Source: Peptostreptococcaceae bacterium
GTDB taxonomy: Bacteria; Bacillota; Clostridia; Peptostreptococcales; Peptostreptococcaceae
DNA: 64,000 nucleotides
NCBI GenBank assembly: GCA_025210335.1
Contig: JAOARY010000051.1
Location: 62,001 to 126,000 of the forward strand
Reading direction: 5' to 3'
Within the stretch, counting starts at the first letter, position 1, and each line of letters starts with the position of its first letter. Shown here in pieces: positions 38,197-46,878 of the stretch. The notes under the pieces are model-generated. The model was not told the origin of the DNA, searched no databases, and was given only the letters and a program-made list of their open reading frames with translations. A program made the translations under genes and the position numbers.

Positions 38197-38214
38197 TATT
38201 TACGGGGTGTTAGC

Positions 38215-39186
38215 ATGAGATATATAGAGGATGTTGTTAAATTAATAGGAAATACTCCTATGTATAGATTCAATAATGAAAAATACGGTATACCAAAGAA
38301 TGTGAACGTTTTTGCTAAATTAGAACATTTAAATCCAGGTGGAGGAATAAAGGATAGAACTGTTTTATATATGATTGAAAAGGCAGAAAAAGAAGGTAAG
38401 ATAAAAAAAGGTGATACTATAGTTGAAGCAACAGCAGGAAATACTGGTATAGCATTAGCTTTACTAGGTAAGCAAAAGGGATATGATGTTCATTTGGCTG
38501 TACCTGGAAAATTCTCTATCGAAAAGCAAATAATAATGAGAGCCTTGGGTGCAAATGTTTATCAAACAAGCACTAAAGGTGGTATGGATGAAGCGTATGA
38601 AAAGCTAAAAGAAGTTACAAAAGGAATTGAAAATGTATTTGTATTAGATCAATTCGAAAACCATACTAATCCAGATGCACATTATTATATGACAGGTCCT
38701 GAATTATATGAAGATTTAGATGGAAATATAGATATATTTATTGCTGGTGCAGGTACTGGTGGTGGATATTGTGGAGTTATAAAATATCTAAAAGAACAAA
38801 ATAATAATATAAAAGGTGTACTTGCTGAACCTGAAGGTTCTGTATATGGTGGAGGAGCATATTCTCCATATAAAATAGAAGGAATCGGAAATGACTTTAT
38901 TCCTAATACTATGGATATGTCTTTAGTTGATGATGCAATATATGTAAATGATGATGAAGCATATTCTATGGTAAAAGAAATAGCAGTTAATTCAGGTCTA
39001 TTAGTAGCATCTTCTTCGGGAGCAAATTTAGCAGCAGCTATAAAATATGCTAAGAAATTTGAAAATGAAGATAAAATAATAAATATAGTTACTATACTTC
39101 CAGATAGAAGTGAAAGATATTTTAGTAAAGATATTTATGGTTATAAAGATATATATAATGTAGAGTTTTCTATTAAAGAAGATTAA
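38215..39186 (+). CDS. Cysteine synthase / cystathionine beta-synthase family protein
   Basis: This fold type II PLP enzyme has the lysine at residue 46 in GGGIKDRT, the substrate loop EATAGNTGIALA and the phosphate loop GAGTGGGYCGV. It is 323 residues, without the CBS domain pair. Next to luxS it may act like MccA, making cystathionine from homocysteine and O-acetylserine or serine; O-acetylserine sulfhydrylase is the main alternative. The usual SVKDR is replaced by GIKDR. No mccB partner is seen nearby. Confidence 0.85.
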   Translation: MRYIEDVVKLIGNTPMYRFNNEKYGIPKNVNVFAKLEHLNPGGGIKDRTVLYMIEKAEKEGKIKKGDTIVEATAGNTGIALALLGKQKGYDVHLAVPGKFSIEKQIIMRALGANVYQTSTKGGMDEAYEKLKEVTKGIENVFVLDQFENHTNPDAHYYMTGPELYEDLDGNIDIFIAGAGTGGGYCGVIKYLKEQNNNIKGVLAEPEGSVYGGGAYSPYKIEGIGNDFIPNTMDMSLVDDAIYVNDDEAYSMVKEIAVNSGLLVASSSGANLAAAIKYAKKFENEDKIINIVTILPDRSERYFSKDIYGYKDIYNVEFSIKED

Positions 39187-39238
39187 TTATATAAATATTA
39201 TTTGATTAGCAAAATCATTTATTATAAAAATTGAGATT

Positions 39239-39290
39239 AAAAATCAAAAACTGATTGAAAATATTATTTTTCAATCAGTTTTTTGATTTT
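39239..39290 (+). terminator. Bidirectional terminator between the luxS pair and msrA
   Basis: AAAAACTGATTGAAAA pairs with TTTTCAATCAGTTTTT; with one bulge the stem extends to 23 pairs, and both strands end in a T-run. It can serve the plus-strand luxS unit and the minus-strand msrA. Confidence 0.88.
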
Positions 39291-39362
39291 TGATAGTAAA
39301 ATTCAAATTTTTATTTTAACTGTCTTTATGTGAGTTTGTCACATATAAATAAAAAATAAAAT

Positions 39363-39842
39363 TTAAATATTATTTAAATCTATATGACAATAACCATGTG
39401 GATTTTTGTCCAAATAATTTTGATGATATTCTTCAGCTTCATAAAAATTATTTATCTTATCAACTTCAGTAACAATTTTTTTATTATAATTATCTTTAAT
39501 TTGGTCTATAAAAGTATTTATAATATCAAGATCATCATCTTCATAATAATAAATACCAGTTCGATATTGGCTACCAATATCAGGACCTTGTCTATTTATT
39601 AAGGTTGGATCTATTATTCTAAAGAATTTTTTTAACAAATTATTGAGGTTGATTATATTTTCATCATATTCAATATAACAAACTTCTGCGTAACCAGTTA
39701 TTGAAGTACAAACTTCTTTGTAGGTAGGATCTTTTGTATGTCCATTACTATAACCCACTTTTGTATTTTTAACACCATGAATTTTTTTGAAATAAGCTTC
39801 AACACCCCAAAAACAACCCCCTGCAAGTACAATTTTTTTCAT
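39363..39842 (-). CDS. msrA: Peptide-methionine (S)-S-oxide reductase
   Basis: MsrA repairs oxidised methionine in proteins. The active-site Cys10 is in [14 protein letters not shown] and [11 protein letters not shown] are family motifs. The ATG at 39842 has AGGAGG (minus strand) seven bases upstream; an upstream in-frame start would put that site inside the gene. At 159 residues it is a single-domain form without MsrB. It is transcribed alone, facing the luxS unit. Confidence 0.95.
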   Translation of the reverse strand: MKKIVLAGGCFWGVEAYFKKIHGVKNTKVGYSNGHTKDPTYKEVCTSITGYAEVCYIEYDENIINLNNLLKKFFRIIDPTLINRQGPDIGSQYRTGIYYYEDDDLDIINTFIDQIKDNYNKKIVTEVDKINNFYEAEEYHQNYLDKNPHGYCHIDLNNI

Positions 39843-39937
39843 CTTATCCTCCTTTGATAACAAAACTCTTTAATAAAATATTATACCCTAATTTATAAAT
39901 TTAAAATAATTTTTTAGTTGTATAGATTTTAATTTGC

Positions 39938-39966
39938 TTGGCAAGTGAGTAAATATCTTTTATAAT
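39938..39966 (+). promoter_or_regulatory. Sigma-A promoter of the radical SAM/DUF2344 pair
   Basis: TTGGCA, 17 bases, TATAAT; 57 bases before the ATG at 40023. Confidence 0.65.
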
Positions 39967-40022
39967 AATTTAGTGATGTTAAATAATTTATTGGTTTTGT
40001 AATAATTGGAGGTTTATAATAA

Positions 40023-41873
40023 ATGAATAATAAAGTAAATATAAAAGATATTTTGCTTGATATAGAAAGACCAGCTAGATATTTAGGTAATGAACTAAAT
40101 ACCTATCATAAAGATACTTCTAATAAGGATCTTGTTAGATTTGGATTTTCTTTTCCGGATTCTTATGAAGTTGGGATGAGTTATATGGGGTTACAAATTC
40201 TATATAATATATTAAATGAACAAGAAGATATATTCTGTGAAAGAATTTTTTCTCCTTGGGTTGATATGGAAGAAAAAATGAGAGAAAGAAATATACCTAT
40301 GTTTGCATTAGAATCAAGAGAACCTATTTCTAATATGGACTTTTTAGCATTTACTTTGCAATATGAACTTTCTTATACTAATATATTAAATATTTTAGAT
40401 ATGGGAAATATAAGTATTTTAGCTAAAGATAGAACAAAAGATGAACCATTTGTATTGGTAGGTGGGCCATGTGCATATAATGTAGAACCTATTTCGGATT
40501 TTGTGGATATAGTTTCTTTAGGTGAAGGTGAAGAAGTATTAATAGAAGTTGTGAACAAATACAAAGAGTGGAAAAAAACAGATAAATCAAGAGAAGATTT
40601 CTTATATGAATTAGCAAGAGATATTGAAGGAATTTATATACCATCTTTATATGATTTTAGATATAAAGAAGATGGAACTATTAAAGAAATAGTGCCGCTT
40701 AAAGAGGATATTCCTAAGAAGATTAAAAAAAGAATTATAAAAGATATGTCAAAAGCTTATTTTCCTGAAAAAATAATAGTTCCTTTTATAGATGTAGTTC
40801 ACAATAGAGTAATGTTAGAAGTATTTAGAGGCTGTATAAGAGGATGTAGATTCTGTCAAGCTGGAATGATTTATAGACCAGTTAGAGAAAGAAATCCAGA
40901 ATTTATGAAGGATAAAGCAAAAAAATTATTAGAAAATACAGGTTATGAAGAAATATCACTTTCTTCTTTATCAACATCAGATTATAGTGGTCTTGATAGT
41001 CTTGCAGATTATATAATAAAAGAATTTGGTGAAACAAAGAAAGTTTCATTATCACTTCCATCTTTAAGACTTGATAATTTCTCATTAGATTTGGCAAATA
41101 GAGTTCAAAAGGTAAGAAAAACAGGACTTACTTTTGCACCTGAAGCAGGTTCTCAAAGACTTAGAGATGTTATAAATAAAGGTATAGAAGAAGAACATTT
41201 AGAAAATGCATGTAGACAAGCATTTGAAAATGGATGGAAAAGACTTAAGTATTATTTTATGATGGGTCTTCCAACAGAAACATATGAAGATTTAGATGGT
41301 ATAGTTAAATTAGCAGAGAAAACTGTTGATATATATAAAGAAGTTAATGGAAAATTAGATAATAAATTTGGAATAAATGTGAGTACTTCATCTTTTGTGC
41401 CAAAGCCATTTACACCATTCCAATGGCATCCACAAGATACTATTGAAGAGTTAAGAGAAAAACAACATCATCTTATAGTGAGGTTTAAAAACAATAGAAA
41501 TATAAGATATATGTATCATGATAGATTTACAAGTTTCCTTGAAGCGGTAATTGCTAGAGGAGATAGAAGACTTGGAAAAGTTATATATACTGCATTTAAA
41601 AAAGGTGCAAAATTTGATGGTTGGGAAGAACATTTTAATTTTGAGATTTGGAAAGAAGCATTTGAAGAAGAAAATGTATCTATGGAATTCTATGCAAATA
41701 GAAAGAGAGAATATGATGAAATATTCCCTTGGGATATATTTGATGTTGGTGTTAGTAAAGAATTTTTAATAAGAGAAAATGAAAATGCAAAACAAGCTAA
41801 AGTCACTCCTAATTGTAGAGAAAAATGTAGTGGTTGTGGAGTTAATATAGATTTAGGAAAGGGGCTTTGTTAA
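40023..41873 (+). CDS. Radical SAM protein with N-terminal B12-like domain (TIGR03960 type)
   Basis: The protein has an N-terminal cobalamin-binding-like domain (about 20-220) and a radical SAM core with Cys271, Cys275 and Cys278 in RGCIRGCRFCQAG. FAPEAGSQRLRDVINKG lies near 375, and the C terminus has a cysteine cluster (CREKCSGCG and a final Cys). It is part of a two-gene unit with DUF2344 that is found before rng and rplU in many clostridia. The substrate is unknown. A role in RNA or ribosome modification is suggested only by neighbours. AATTGGAGG before the ATG supports the start. Confidence 0.88.
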   Translation: MNNKVNIKDILLDIERPARYLGNELNTYHKDTSNKDLVRFGFSFPDSYEVGMSYMGLQILYNILNEQEDIFCERIFSPWVDMEEKMRERNIPMFALESREPISNMDFLAFTLQYELSYTNILNILDMGNISILAKDRTKDEPFVLVGGPCAYNVEPISDFVDIVSLGEGEEVLIEVVNKYKEWKKTDKSREDFLYELARDIEGIYIPSLYDFRYKEDGTIKEIVPLKEDIPKKIKKRIIKDMSKAYFPEKIIVPFIDVVHNRVMLEVFRGCIRGCRFCQAGMIYRPVRERNPEFMKDKAKKLLENTGYEEISLSSLSTSDYSGLDSLADYIIKEFGETKKVSLSLPSLRLDNFSLDLANRVQKVRKTGLTFAPEAGSQRLRDVINKGIEEEHLENACRQAFENGWKRLKYYFMMGLPTETYEDLDGIVKLAEKTVDIYKEVNGKLDNKFGINVSTSSFVPKPFTPFQWHPQDTIEELREKQHHLIVRFKNNRNIRYMYHDRFTSFLEAVIARGDRRLGKVIYTAFKKGAKFDGWEEHFNFEIWKEAFEEENVSMEFYANRKREYDEIFPWDIFDVGVSKEFLIRENENAKQAKVTPNCREKCSGCGVNIDLGKGLC

Positions 41874-42559
41874 TGATACTTTTAAGATGTAAATTCAAAA
41901 AAATTGATGATATATGTTATATATCGCATTTAGAAACTATGAAAACAATAGAAAGAGCATTAAGAAGAGCAAATATTAATTTAAGTTTTACTCAAGGTTT
42001 TAATCCTCATCCTAAAATGGCATTTGCACAAGCTCTTTCTTTAGGACTTGAAAGTTATGGAGAATATATGGATGTTGAAATAGAAGATGATTTAGATGAA
42101 GAGGTATTTATAAATAAGTTAAATGAACAAATGCCTATGGGTTTAGTATTTATAAAAGCCAAGAAATTTAAAGAAAAGACAAAATCTCTTATGTCTATTG
42201 TATCGCATTCAAGATATATAATAGAAATTAAAAATATAAACACAAAAGATATAAAATCAAAAATAAATAAATATATGAAGCAAGAAGAAATAATGATAAT
42301 GAAAAAGACGAAAAAAGGTAAGTTAAAAGAAATAGATATCAAAAAAAGAATACATTCTATTGATATAGTAGAAGTTAAAGATGATTTGGTAGTATTAAAT
42401 ACTATATTACAATGTAGCTCTGAAGGAAATTTAAAACCTAGTATATTTGTATCTAATATGGCTCAGTTCATTGGTCTAAATGAAGATTATAAAATGGATG
42501 TTAATAGAATTGATTTATATAAGAATGAAGATGGTAAGATAATGCCTATTTTAGATTAA
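41873..42559 (+). CDS. DUF2344 (TIGR03936) radical-SAM-linked protein
   Basis: This 228-residue protein is the usual partner of the preceding radical SAM enzyme and is fused to it in some bacteria. Its opening, LRCKFKKIDDICYISHLET, and FNPHPKMAFAQALSLGLES (about 43-61) are the conserved parts. Start and preceding stop overlap by one base (TAATG), which implies coupled translation. Its function is not known. Confidence 0.85.
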   Translation: MILLRCKFKKIDDICYISHLETMKTIERALRRANINLSFTQGFNPHPKMAFAQALSLGLESYGEYMDVEIEDDLDEEVFINKLNEQMPMGLVFIKAKKFKEKTKSLMSIVSHSRYIIEIKNINTKDIKSKINKYMKQEEIMIMKKTKKGKLKEIDIKKRIHSIDIVEVKDDLVVLNTILQCSSEGNLKPSIFVSNMAQFIGLNEDYKMDVNRIDLYKNEDGKIMPILD

Positions 42560-42580
42560 TAAATAGAATTTTTTTAGTAG

Positions 42581-42632
42581 AATATACTGTGTTGATTTTA
42601 GATACTTAAAATTAGCGCAGTATATTTTATTT
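42581..42632 (+). terminator. Terminator after DUF2344
   Basis: AATATACTGTGTTGATTTTA pairs with TAAAATTAGCGCAGTATATT around a short loop; the tail is T-rich but broken by A. A mid-strength terminator. Confidence 0.65.
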
Positions 42633-42817
42633 TATAATTTAATCTTATAAAAAGTTTTTTTGTTGTTTTTAAAATATAAAATATATTTAAATTTTAAAAC
42701 AATAAAAATCTGAATTTTCATAAAAATTTAAAACTTTTGTAATGAGAATGTAATATTGACCTAGTTACTGTAATTAAGGGGGTTTAGATTGACTGTGAAA
42801 AAACTGTCGAAAAAAAC

Positions 42818-42906
42818 TTTACAAAATTTTTTATAGATGATACAATCAACAAAGGTTAAAAAAGAGGATAAAGTCAATGTTTTAATTGATTTTATTCTTT
42901 TTTTAA
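42818..42906 (+). ncRNA. Possible small RNA or attenuated leader
   Basis: A promoter (TTTACA, 17 bases, TACAAT at 42841-42846) is followed by an 18-pair hairpin (42861-42878 with 42885-42902, three G-U pairs) and a T-run, so a transcript of about 50 bases is predicted. It could be a small RNA or an attenuator before the glucosaminidase gene at 43000. A TGTCGAA Spo0A-box-like word lies just before it (42805-42811). The rest of the gap from 42633 has no gene; the 90 bases after the hairpin hold a TTGACA at 42909 without a good -10. Confidence 0.4.
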
Positions 42907-42999
42907 TTTTGACAGACAAATAAAAAATGACAAATTCAAAAAAAATTTAATTTATAGAAATCGGGTATAAACACGATAAATAATTAGGAGGACAATTAT

Positions 43000-43734
43000 A
43001 TGAACAGAATTATAAGAATTTTATTGCCTCTAGTCCTTTCAGTAAGCATGATATTTGGAATTATACTTTATAATGAAACTAATCTAAAAAGAAATTTAGC
43101 AATGATAGAAAATAAGGACGTAGAGGCCAGTAAGGTTGAAGACCAGAAATTAAATGAGTCAATAAGGATAATGAAGGAAGAATCTTTAAGTTTGGCTAAA
43201 GAAAGTTTGGAACTTAAAGATAGTATGCAAAAGATTTCTCTTGGTGTGAATAGAAACCACAAAGCTAGTTCTGCTACTAGAGGGATTAATTCAAGAACTA
43301 ATTACTTAACATTAAGACTTGATTCAAAGTCGAATCTAACAAAATCAGAACTTAATAAGATAGTGAGTAATACAAATCTAAAAGGTCTTGGTGAAGCATG
43401 TTTGATTGCAGAACATCTTTATAATGTTAATGCACTTTTTATAATTTCTTTAGCTCAACATGAATCTGGAAATGGTAAGTCAAAGATAGCTAGAGATAAG
43501 AATAATTTATTTGGTATTGGTGCATATGATAGAGATCCATATAAATATGCTAAGACTTTTGAGACAAAAGAAGATTGTATATTATATTTTGTAAAAATGA
43601 TAAAGAGAAATTATTTTGATAAGAGAAATAGAAGAACAGCTCAAAAGATAGGTGAGATTTACGCATCAGATCCTGCTTGGGCTACAAAACTTGCAAAAAC
43701 AATGGAAAAGAATTATAAGAAAGCAAAAAGATAA
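43000..43734 (+). CDS. Membrane-anchored glucosaminidase-domain protein
   Basis: The protein has an N-terminal membrane helix (about 5-24), a coiled-coil-like charged stretch (about 30-85) and a C-terminal endo-beta-N-acetylglucosaminidase domain (about 125-244) as in FlgJ and LytD. ISLAQHESGNGKSKIARDKN (about 148-167) contains the catalytic Glu in HESGNG, and NLFGIGAYDRDP follows. It should cut glycan strands outside the membrane. AGGAGGAC precedes the ATG. It is transcribed alone with a terminator after it. Confidence 0.88.
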   Translation: MNRIIRILLPLVLSVSMIFGIILYNETNLKRNLAMIENKDVEASKVEDQKLNESIRIMKEESLSLAKESLELKDSMQKISLGVNRNHKASSATRGINSRTNYLTLRLDSKSNLTKSELNKIVSNTNLKGLGEACLIAEHLYNVNALFIISLAQHESGNGKSKIARDKNNLFGIGAYDRDPYKYAKTFETKEDCILYFVKMIKRNYFDKRNRRTAQKIGEIYASDPAWATKLAKTMEKNYKKAKR

Positions 43735-43740
43735 ATATAT

Positions 43741-43790
43741 AAAAAAAGCTGTTATAAATGATAAAATCATTTATTAACAGCTTTTTTATT
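43741..43790 (+). terminator. Bidirectional terminator
   Basis: AAAAAGCTGTTATAAATGAT pairs with ATCATTTATTAACAGCTTTTT with one bulge; runs of A before and T after make it work on both strands, for the glucosaminidase gene and the minus-strand gene that follows. Confidence 0.9.
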
Positions 43791-43798
43791 AGAATCTT

Positions 43799-44194
43799 TT
43801 ATTGTGATAATCTTCTTATGAATGAATTTTTTTCTAATTCTTTTTTATATTCCAATATAGAATCAAGTTCTTCTTTGGTTGATATAAATTGTTCATTTAA
43901 AGAGTTTATTTCTAATTTTAAATTTTTATTTATTTCTTCTTGAGCTTTTTTATCCTTTTTTTCTTGCTCATAATCAATTTTTAGGTTTACATAATTTTTT
44001 TCAAGCTTATAATATAAATATATATAACTTGATGAAGCACTTATAAGTATTACTAAAATTAATATAATTAAAAAGAAATCAATTTTAAAAGACACAAGAT
44101 GTCCTTTAAGTGTATGAAAACTAATATTTAATTTGGTGTCTATTTTATTTTTATGTTTATGATGGCTAAATTTATGGTGACTAAATTGGCTCAT
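43799..44194 (-). CDS. Small His-rich N-terminal, membrane and coiled-coil protein
   Basis: I do not recognise a family. The first 16 residues are rich in His (SHHKFSHHKHK), a strong membrane helix follows at about 40-62, and the rest (65-125) is a Glu/Lys/Leu coiled coil. The order resembles the FtsB/FtsL type of small bitopic division proteins, but that is only a shape likeness. AAAGGATG lies eight bases before the ATG. It is transcribed alone from the gap before the RpiR gene. Confidence 0.6.
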   Translation of the reverse strand: MSQFSHHKFSHHKHKNKIDTKLNISFHTLKGHLVSFKIDFFLIILILVILISASSSYIYLYYKLEKNYVNLKIDYEQEKKDKKAQEEINKNLKLEINSLNEQFISTKEELDSILEYKKELEKNSFIRRLSQ

Positions 44195-44325
44195 TAAATA
44201 ACATCCTTTCTTAAATTCTACTAATACATTTTACCAAATAAAATATAATAATAAAAGGAAATGATTTTTGATTAATAAATTATAATTGGGGAAAGTAATA
44301 AATAAATTATCTGGAGGGAAAAGAT

Positions 44326-45183
44326 TTGAAAAAAAAAGAAATAGTTGAGTTTTTAAAAGAAAATCACGACAAATTGACGGAAAGTCAAAAAAAGTTAGGT
44401 ATATATATAGTCGAAAATTATAGTGAAATTGGTTTTTTATCTGCTTTGGAATTAGGAGATAGAGTTGGACTAAGTGATGCTACAATAATAAGATTTGCTA
44501 GAATATTAGGTTTTAAAGGATTTAGTGAATTTAAAAATAAATTAAGAGAAAATATTAAAACTATGAATACACCAGATATAAGACTTCTTAAGAATTGGGA
44601 AAAACTCGAAAAAAAAGAAAGTATGCTTATGAATGTTACAAAATCAGATCTTAAGAATCTAGAAGAATTATTAATGAATTTGGATTATAAAAAAATAGAA
44701 AAAATAGTTGATTGTATATATGAAGCTAAAAAAATCTATTTTTGTGGATTAGAATCAAGTGCGAGTGTTGTAGATTTTTTAGCTTTACATATGAGAAGGA
44801 TGAATTTTAATGTTGAAGTTATTTCTGAGGGTGGAAATTTAAATATAGAAAAAATGGCGCCAATGACTGAAAATGATTTGTATTTTGTTTCTAGTTTTCC
44901 TAGATATACAAAAACTACATATCAAAGTTTGCTTTTAGCAAAGAACAAAGGTGCAAAGGTAATAACTCTTACAGATAAAGAATTTAATAATATAGCGATG
45001 GTTAGTGATATTAGTTATACTGTGAAAATTGAGAACTCAACATTTTTTAATTCACATGTATGCACAATGGAATTGTGCAATATACTTCTTATGAGTATGT
45101 TTGAAAGAGATAAAAAGAAAGTTTACGAAAATTTAAAAGATCATATAAAGACTATGGAAATATTTGATTTAACTATGGATTAA
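44326..45183 (+). CDS. RpiR-family transcriptional regulator
   Basis: The N-terminal helix-turn-helix (about 1-78, with SALELGDRVGLSDATIIRFAR) binds DNA, and the C-terminal SIS domain (about 120-260, YFCGLESSASVVDFLALHMRR) senses a phosphosugar. The start is TTG with GGAGGG eight bases upstream. No sugar gene lies next to it, so its target is not evident. The final bases form one arm of its terminator. Confidence 0.9.
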   Translation: MKKKEIVEFLKENHDKLTESQKKLGIYIVENYSEIGFLSALELGDRVGLSDATIIRFARILGFKGFSEFKNKLRENIKTMNTPDIRLLKNWEKLEKKESMLMNVTKSDLKNLEELLMNLDYKKIEKIVDCIYEAKKIYFCGLESSASVVDFLALHMRRMNFNVEVISEGGNLNIEKMAPMTENDLYFVSSFPRYTKTTYQSLLLAKNKGAKVITLTDKEFNNIAMVSDISYTVKIENSTFFNSHVCTMELCNILLMSMFERDKKKVYENLKDHIKTMEIFDLTMD

Positions 45184-45203
45184 ATAAATCCATAGTTTTT
45201 TAT
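45171..45203 (+). terminator. Terminator overlapping the RpiR stop codon
   Basis: AACTATGGATT (inside the last codons and stop) pairs perfectly with AATCCATAGTT, followed by six T. Confidence 0.9.
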
Positions 45204-45295
45204 TGTCTATAAATATTTTTGATAGCCTAAAGCCCTTTAATTTGAAGCTTTTTGAGGTATAAATTTAATAAGTGATTAAAAATTATATTTTAATA

Positions 45296-45370
45296 TTGTG
45301 TATACAACAAAAAAGATATATAATGTAGTAGTAAATACGACAAACTACATTTATATGTAGTGTATACAAC
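45296..45370 (+). promoter_or_regulatory. Promoter with repeated GTGTATACAAC sites before the carboxyltransferase gene
   Basis: GTGTATACAAC occurs at 45298-45308 and 45360-45370. TTGTGT (45296-45301) and TATAAT (45319-45324) form a promoter with a 17-base spacer, so the first repeat covers the -35 and the second lies about 35 bases after the start point. ACTACAT and ATGTAGT form an inverted repeat next to the second copy. This is the layout of an operator pair for an unknown repressor. Confidence 0.5.
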
Positions 45371-45417
45371 TAAATTTATGGGTGTAAATTTTAAGTAAGG
45401 CGTTAGGAGATGATAAT

Positions 45418-46824
45418 ATGTCTTTAAATAATAGAGTAAAAATAACGGAAACAGTTTTAAGAGATGGACATCAGTCATTAATTGCAACAAGAATGACAAC
45501 AGAACAAATGTTACCTATATTAGAAAAAATGGATAAAGTGGGTTATCATGCACTTGAAATGTGGGGAGGAGCAACTTTTGATGCTTCTTTAAGATTTTTA
45601 AATGAAGATCCATGGGAAAGACTTAGAAAGATGAGAAAGTATGTTAAAAATACAAAACTACAAATGCTTTTGAGAGGTCAAAATATATTAGGTTATAAAC
45701 ATTATGCAGATGATGTTGTAATAGAATTTGTAAAAAAAGCTATAGCTAATGGTATAGATATTATAAGAATATTTGATGCATTAAATGATACAAGAAATAT
45801 AAGAGTTGCACTTGAAACTACAAAAAAAGAAAAAGCACATGCTCAAGCTGCAATTGCATATACTACAAGTCCAGTTCACACAACAAAAACTTTTGTTGAT
45901 TTAGCAAAAGAATTAGAAAATATGGGTGCAGACTCTATTTGTATAAAGGATATGTCAGGACTTTTAACTCCTTATTATGCACATGAATTAGTAAGTTCAA
46001 TAAAAGAAAATATAAATATTCCACTAGAATTACATTCACATTGTACAAGTGGGCTTGCTTCAATGACATATTTAAAAGCAATTGAAGCTGGTGTTGATAT
46101 AATAGATACTGCAATATCACCATTTTCTGGGGCTACATCACAACCTCCAACAGAATCAATGGTTGCAACACTAAAAGATAGTATTAGAGATACTAATTTA
46201 GATTTAAATAAATTAAATGAAGTTGCAGATTATTTTAAACCTATAAGAGAAAAAAGTTTGGAAACAGGTCTTTTAAATCCTAAGATTTTAGGTGTAAATA
46301 TAAATACATTAGTATATCAAGTGCCAGGTGGGATGCTTTCAAATCTTGTATCTCAACTTAAAATGCAAAATGCACTTGATAAATTTGAAGATGTATTAAA
46401 AGAAGTTCCAAGAGTTAGAGAAGATTTAGGATATCCTTCATTGGTGACACCTACAAGTCAAATTGTTGGAACACAAGCTGTACTAAATGTTATAACAGGT
46501 GAAAGATATAAGATGGTTCCAAAGGAAGTTAAAGCATATGTAAAAGGAATGTATGGTAAGCCAACTGTGCCTATAAAAGAAGATATAATAAAGAAAATTA
46601 TACAAGATGAAGAAATTATAACTTGTAGACCAGCAGATTTAATAGAACCACAACTTGAAAAATATAAAAAAGAAATAAATGAATTTATAGAACAGGATGA
46701 AGATGTTTTATCATATGCATTATTTCCACAAGTAGCAAAAGAATATTTTGAATACAGACAAGCACAAATGTATAAATTAGATAAGGCTTTATTAAATAAA
46801 GAATATGATTTATACCCAGTTTAA
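45418..46824 (+). CDS. Carboxyltransferase subunit (oxaloacetate decarboxylase alpha / pyruvate carboxylase B type) without biotin domain
   Basis: This TIM-barrel enzyme exchanges a carboxyl group between biotin and pyruvate/oxaloacetate. TVLRDGHQSLIATRM (about 12-26), GGATFDASLRFLNEDPW, the carbamylated-lysine motif CIKDMSG (about 176-182) and the metal-binding LHSHCTSG (about 203-210) are intact. At 468 residues it ends before any biotin domain: no MKM attachment motif is present. A separate biotin carrier and membrane decarboxylase subunit would be needed but are not nearby. TTAGGAGATG lies before the ATG. Confidence 0.9.
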   Translation: MSLNNRVKITETVLRDGHQSLIATRMTTEQMLPILEKMDKVGYHALEMWGGATFDASLRFLNEDPWERLRKMRKYVKNTKLQMLLRGQNILGYKHYADDVVIEFVKKAIANGIDIIRIFDALNDTRNIRVALETTKKEKAHAQAAIAYTTSPVHTTKTFVDLAKELENMGADSICIKDMSGLLTPYYAHELVSSIKENINIPLELHSHCTSGLASMTYLKAIEAGVDIIDTAISPFSGATSQPPTESMVATLKDSIRDTNLDLNKLNEVADYFKPIREKSLETGLLNPKILGVNINTLVYQVPGGMLSNLVSQLKMQNALDKFEDVLKEVPRVREDLGYPSLVTPTSQIVGTQAVLNVITGERYKMVPKEVKAYVKGMYGKPTVPIKEDIIKKIIQDEEIITCRPADLIEPQLEKYKKEINEFIEQDEDVLSYALFPQVAKEYFEYRQAQMYKLDKALLNKEYDLYPV

Positions 46825-46826
46825 AA

Positions 46827-46878
46827 ATATATAAAAAAATAGGATGAAGATTTATCTTCATCCTATTTTTTTATATAT
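46827..46878 (+). terminator. Bidirectional terminator, 25-base perfect stem
   Basis: A perfect inverted repeat with arms at 46827-46851 and 46854-46878 (core AATAGGATGAAGAT) with A-run and T-run on either side. It ends both the carboxyltransferase gene and the minus-strand queT. Confidence 0.93.

Noticed and set aside
42909-42937. TTGACA at 42909 considered as promoter for the glucosaminidase gene
   Set aside because: No acceptable -10 is found at 16-18 bases.
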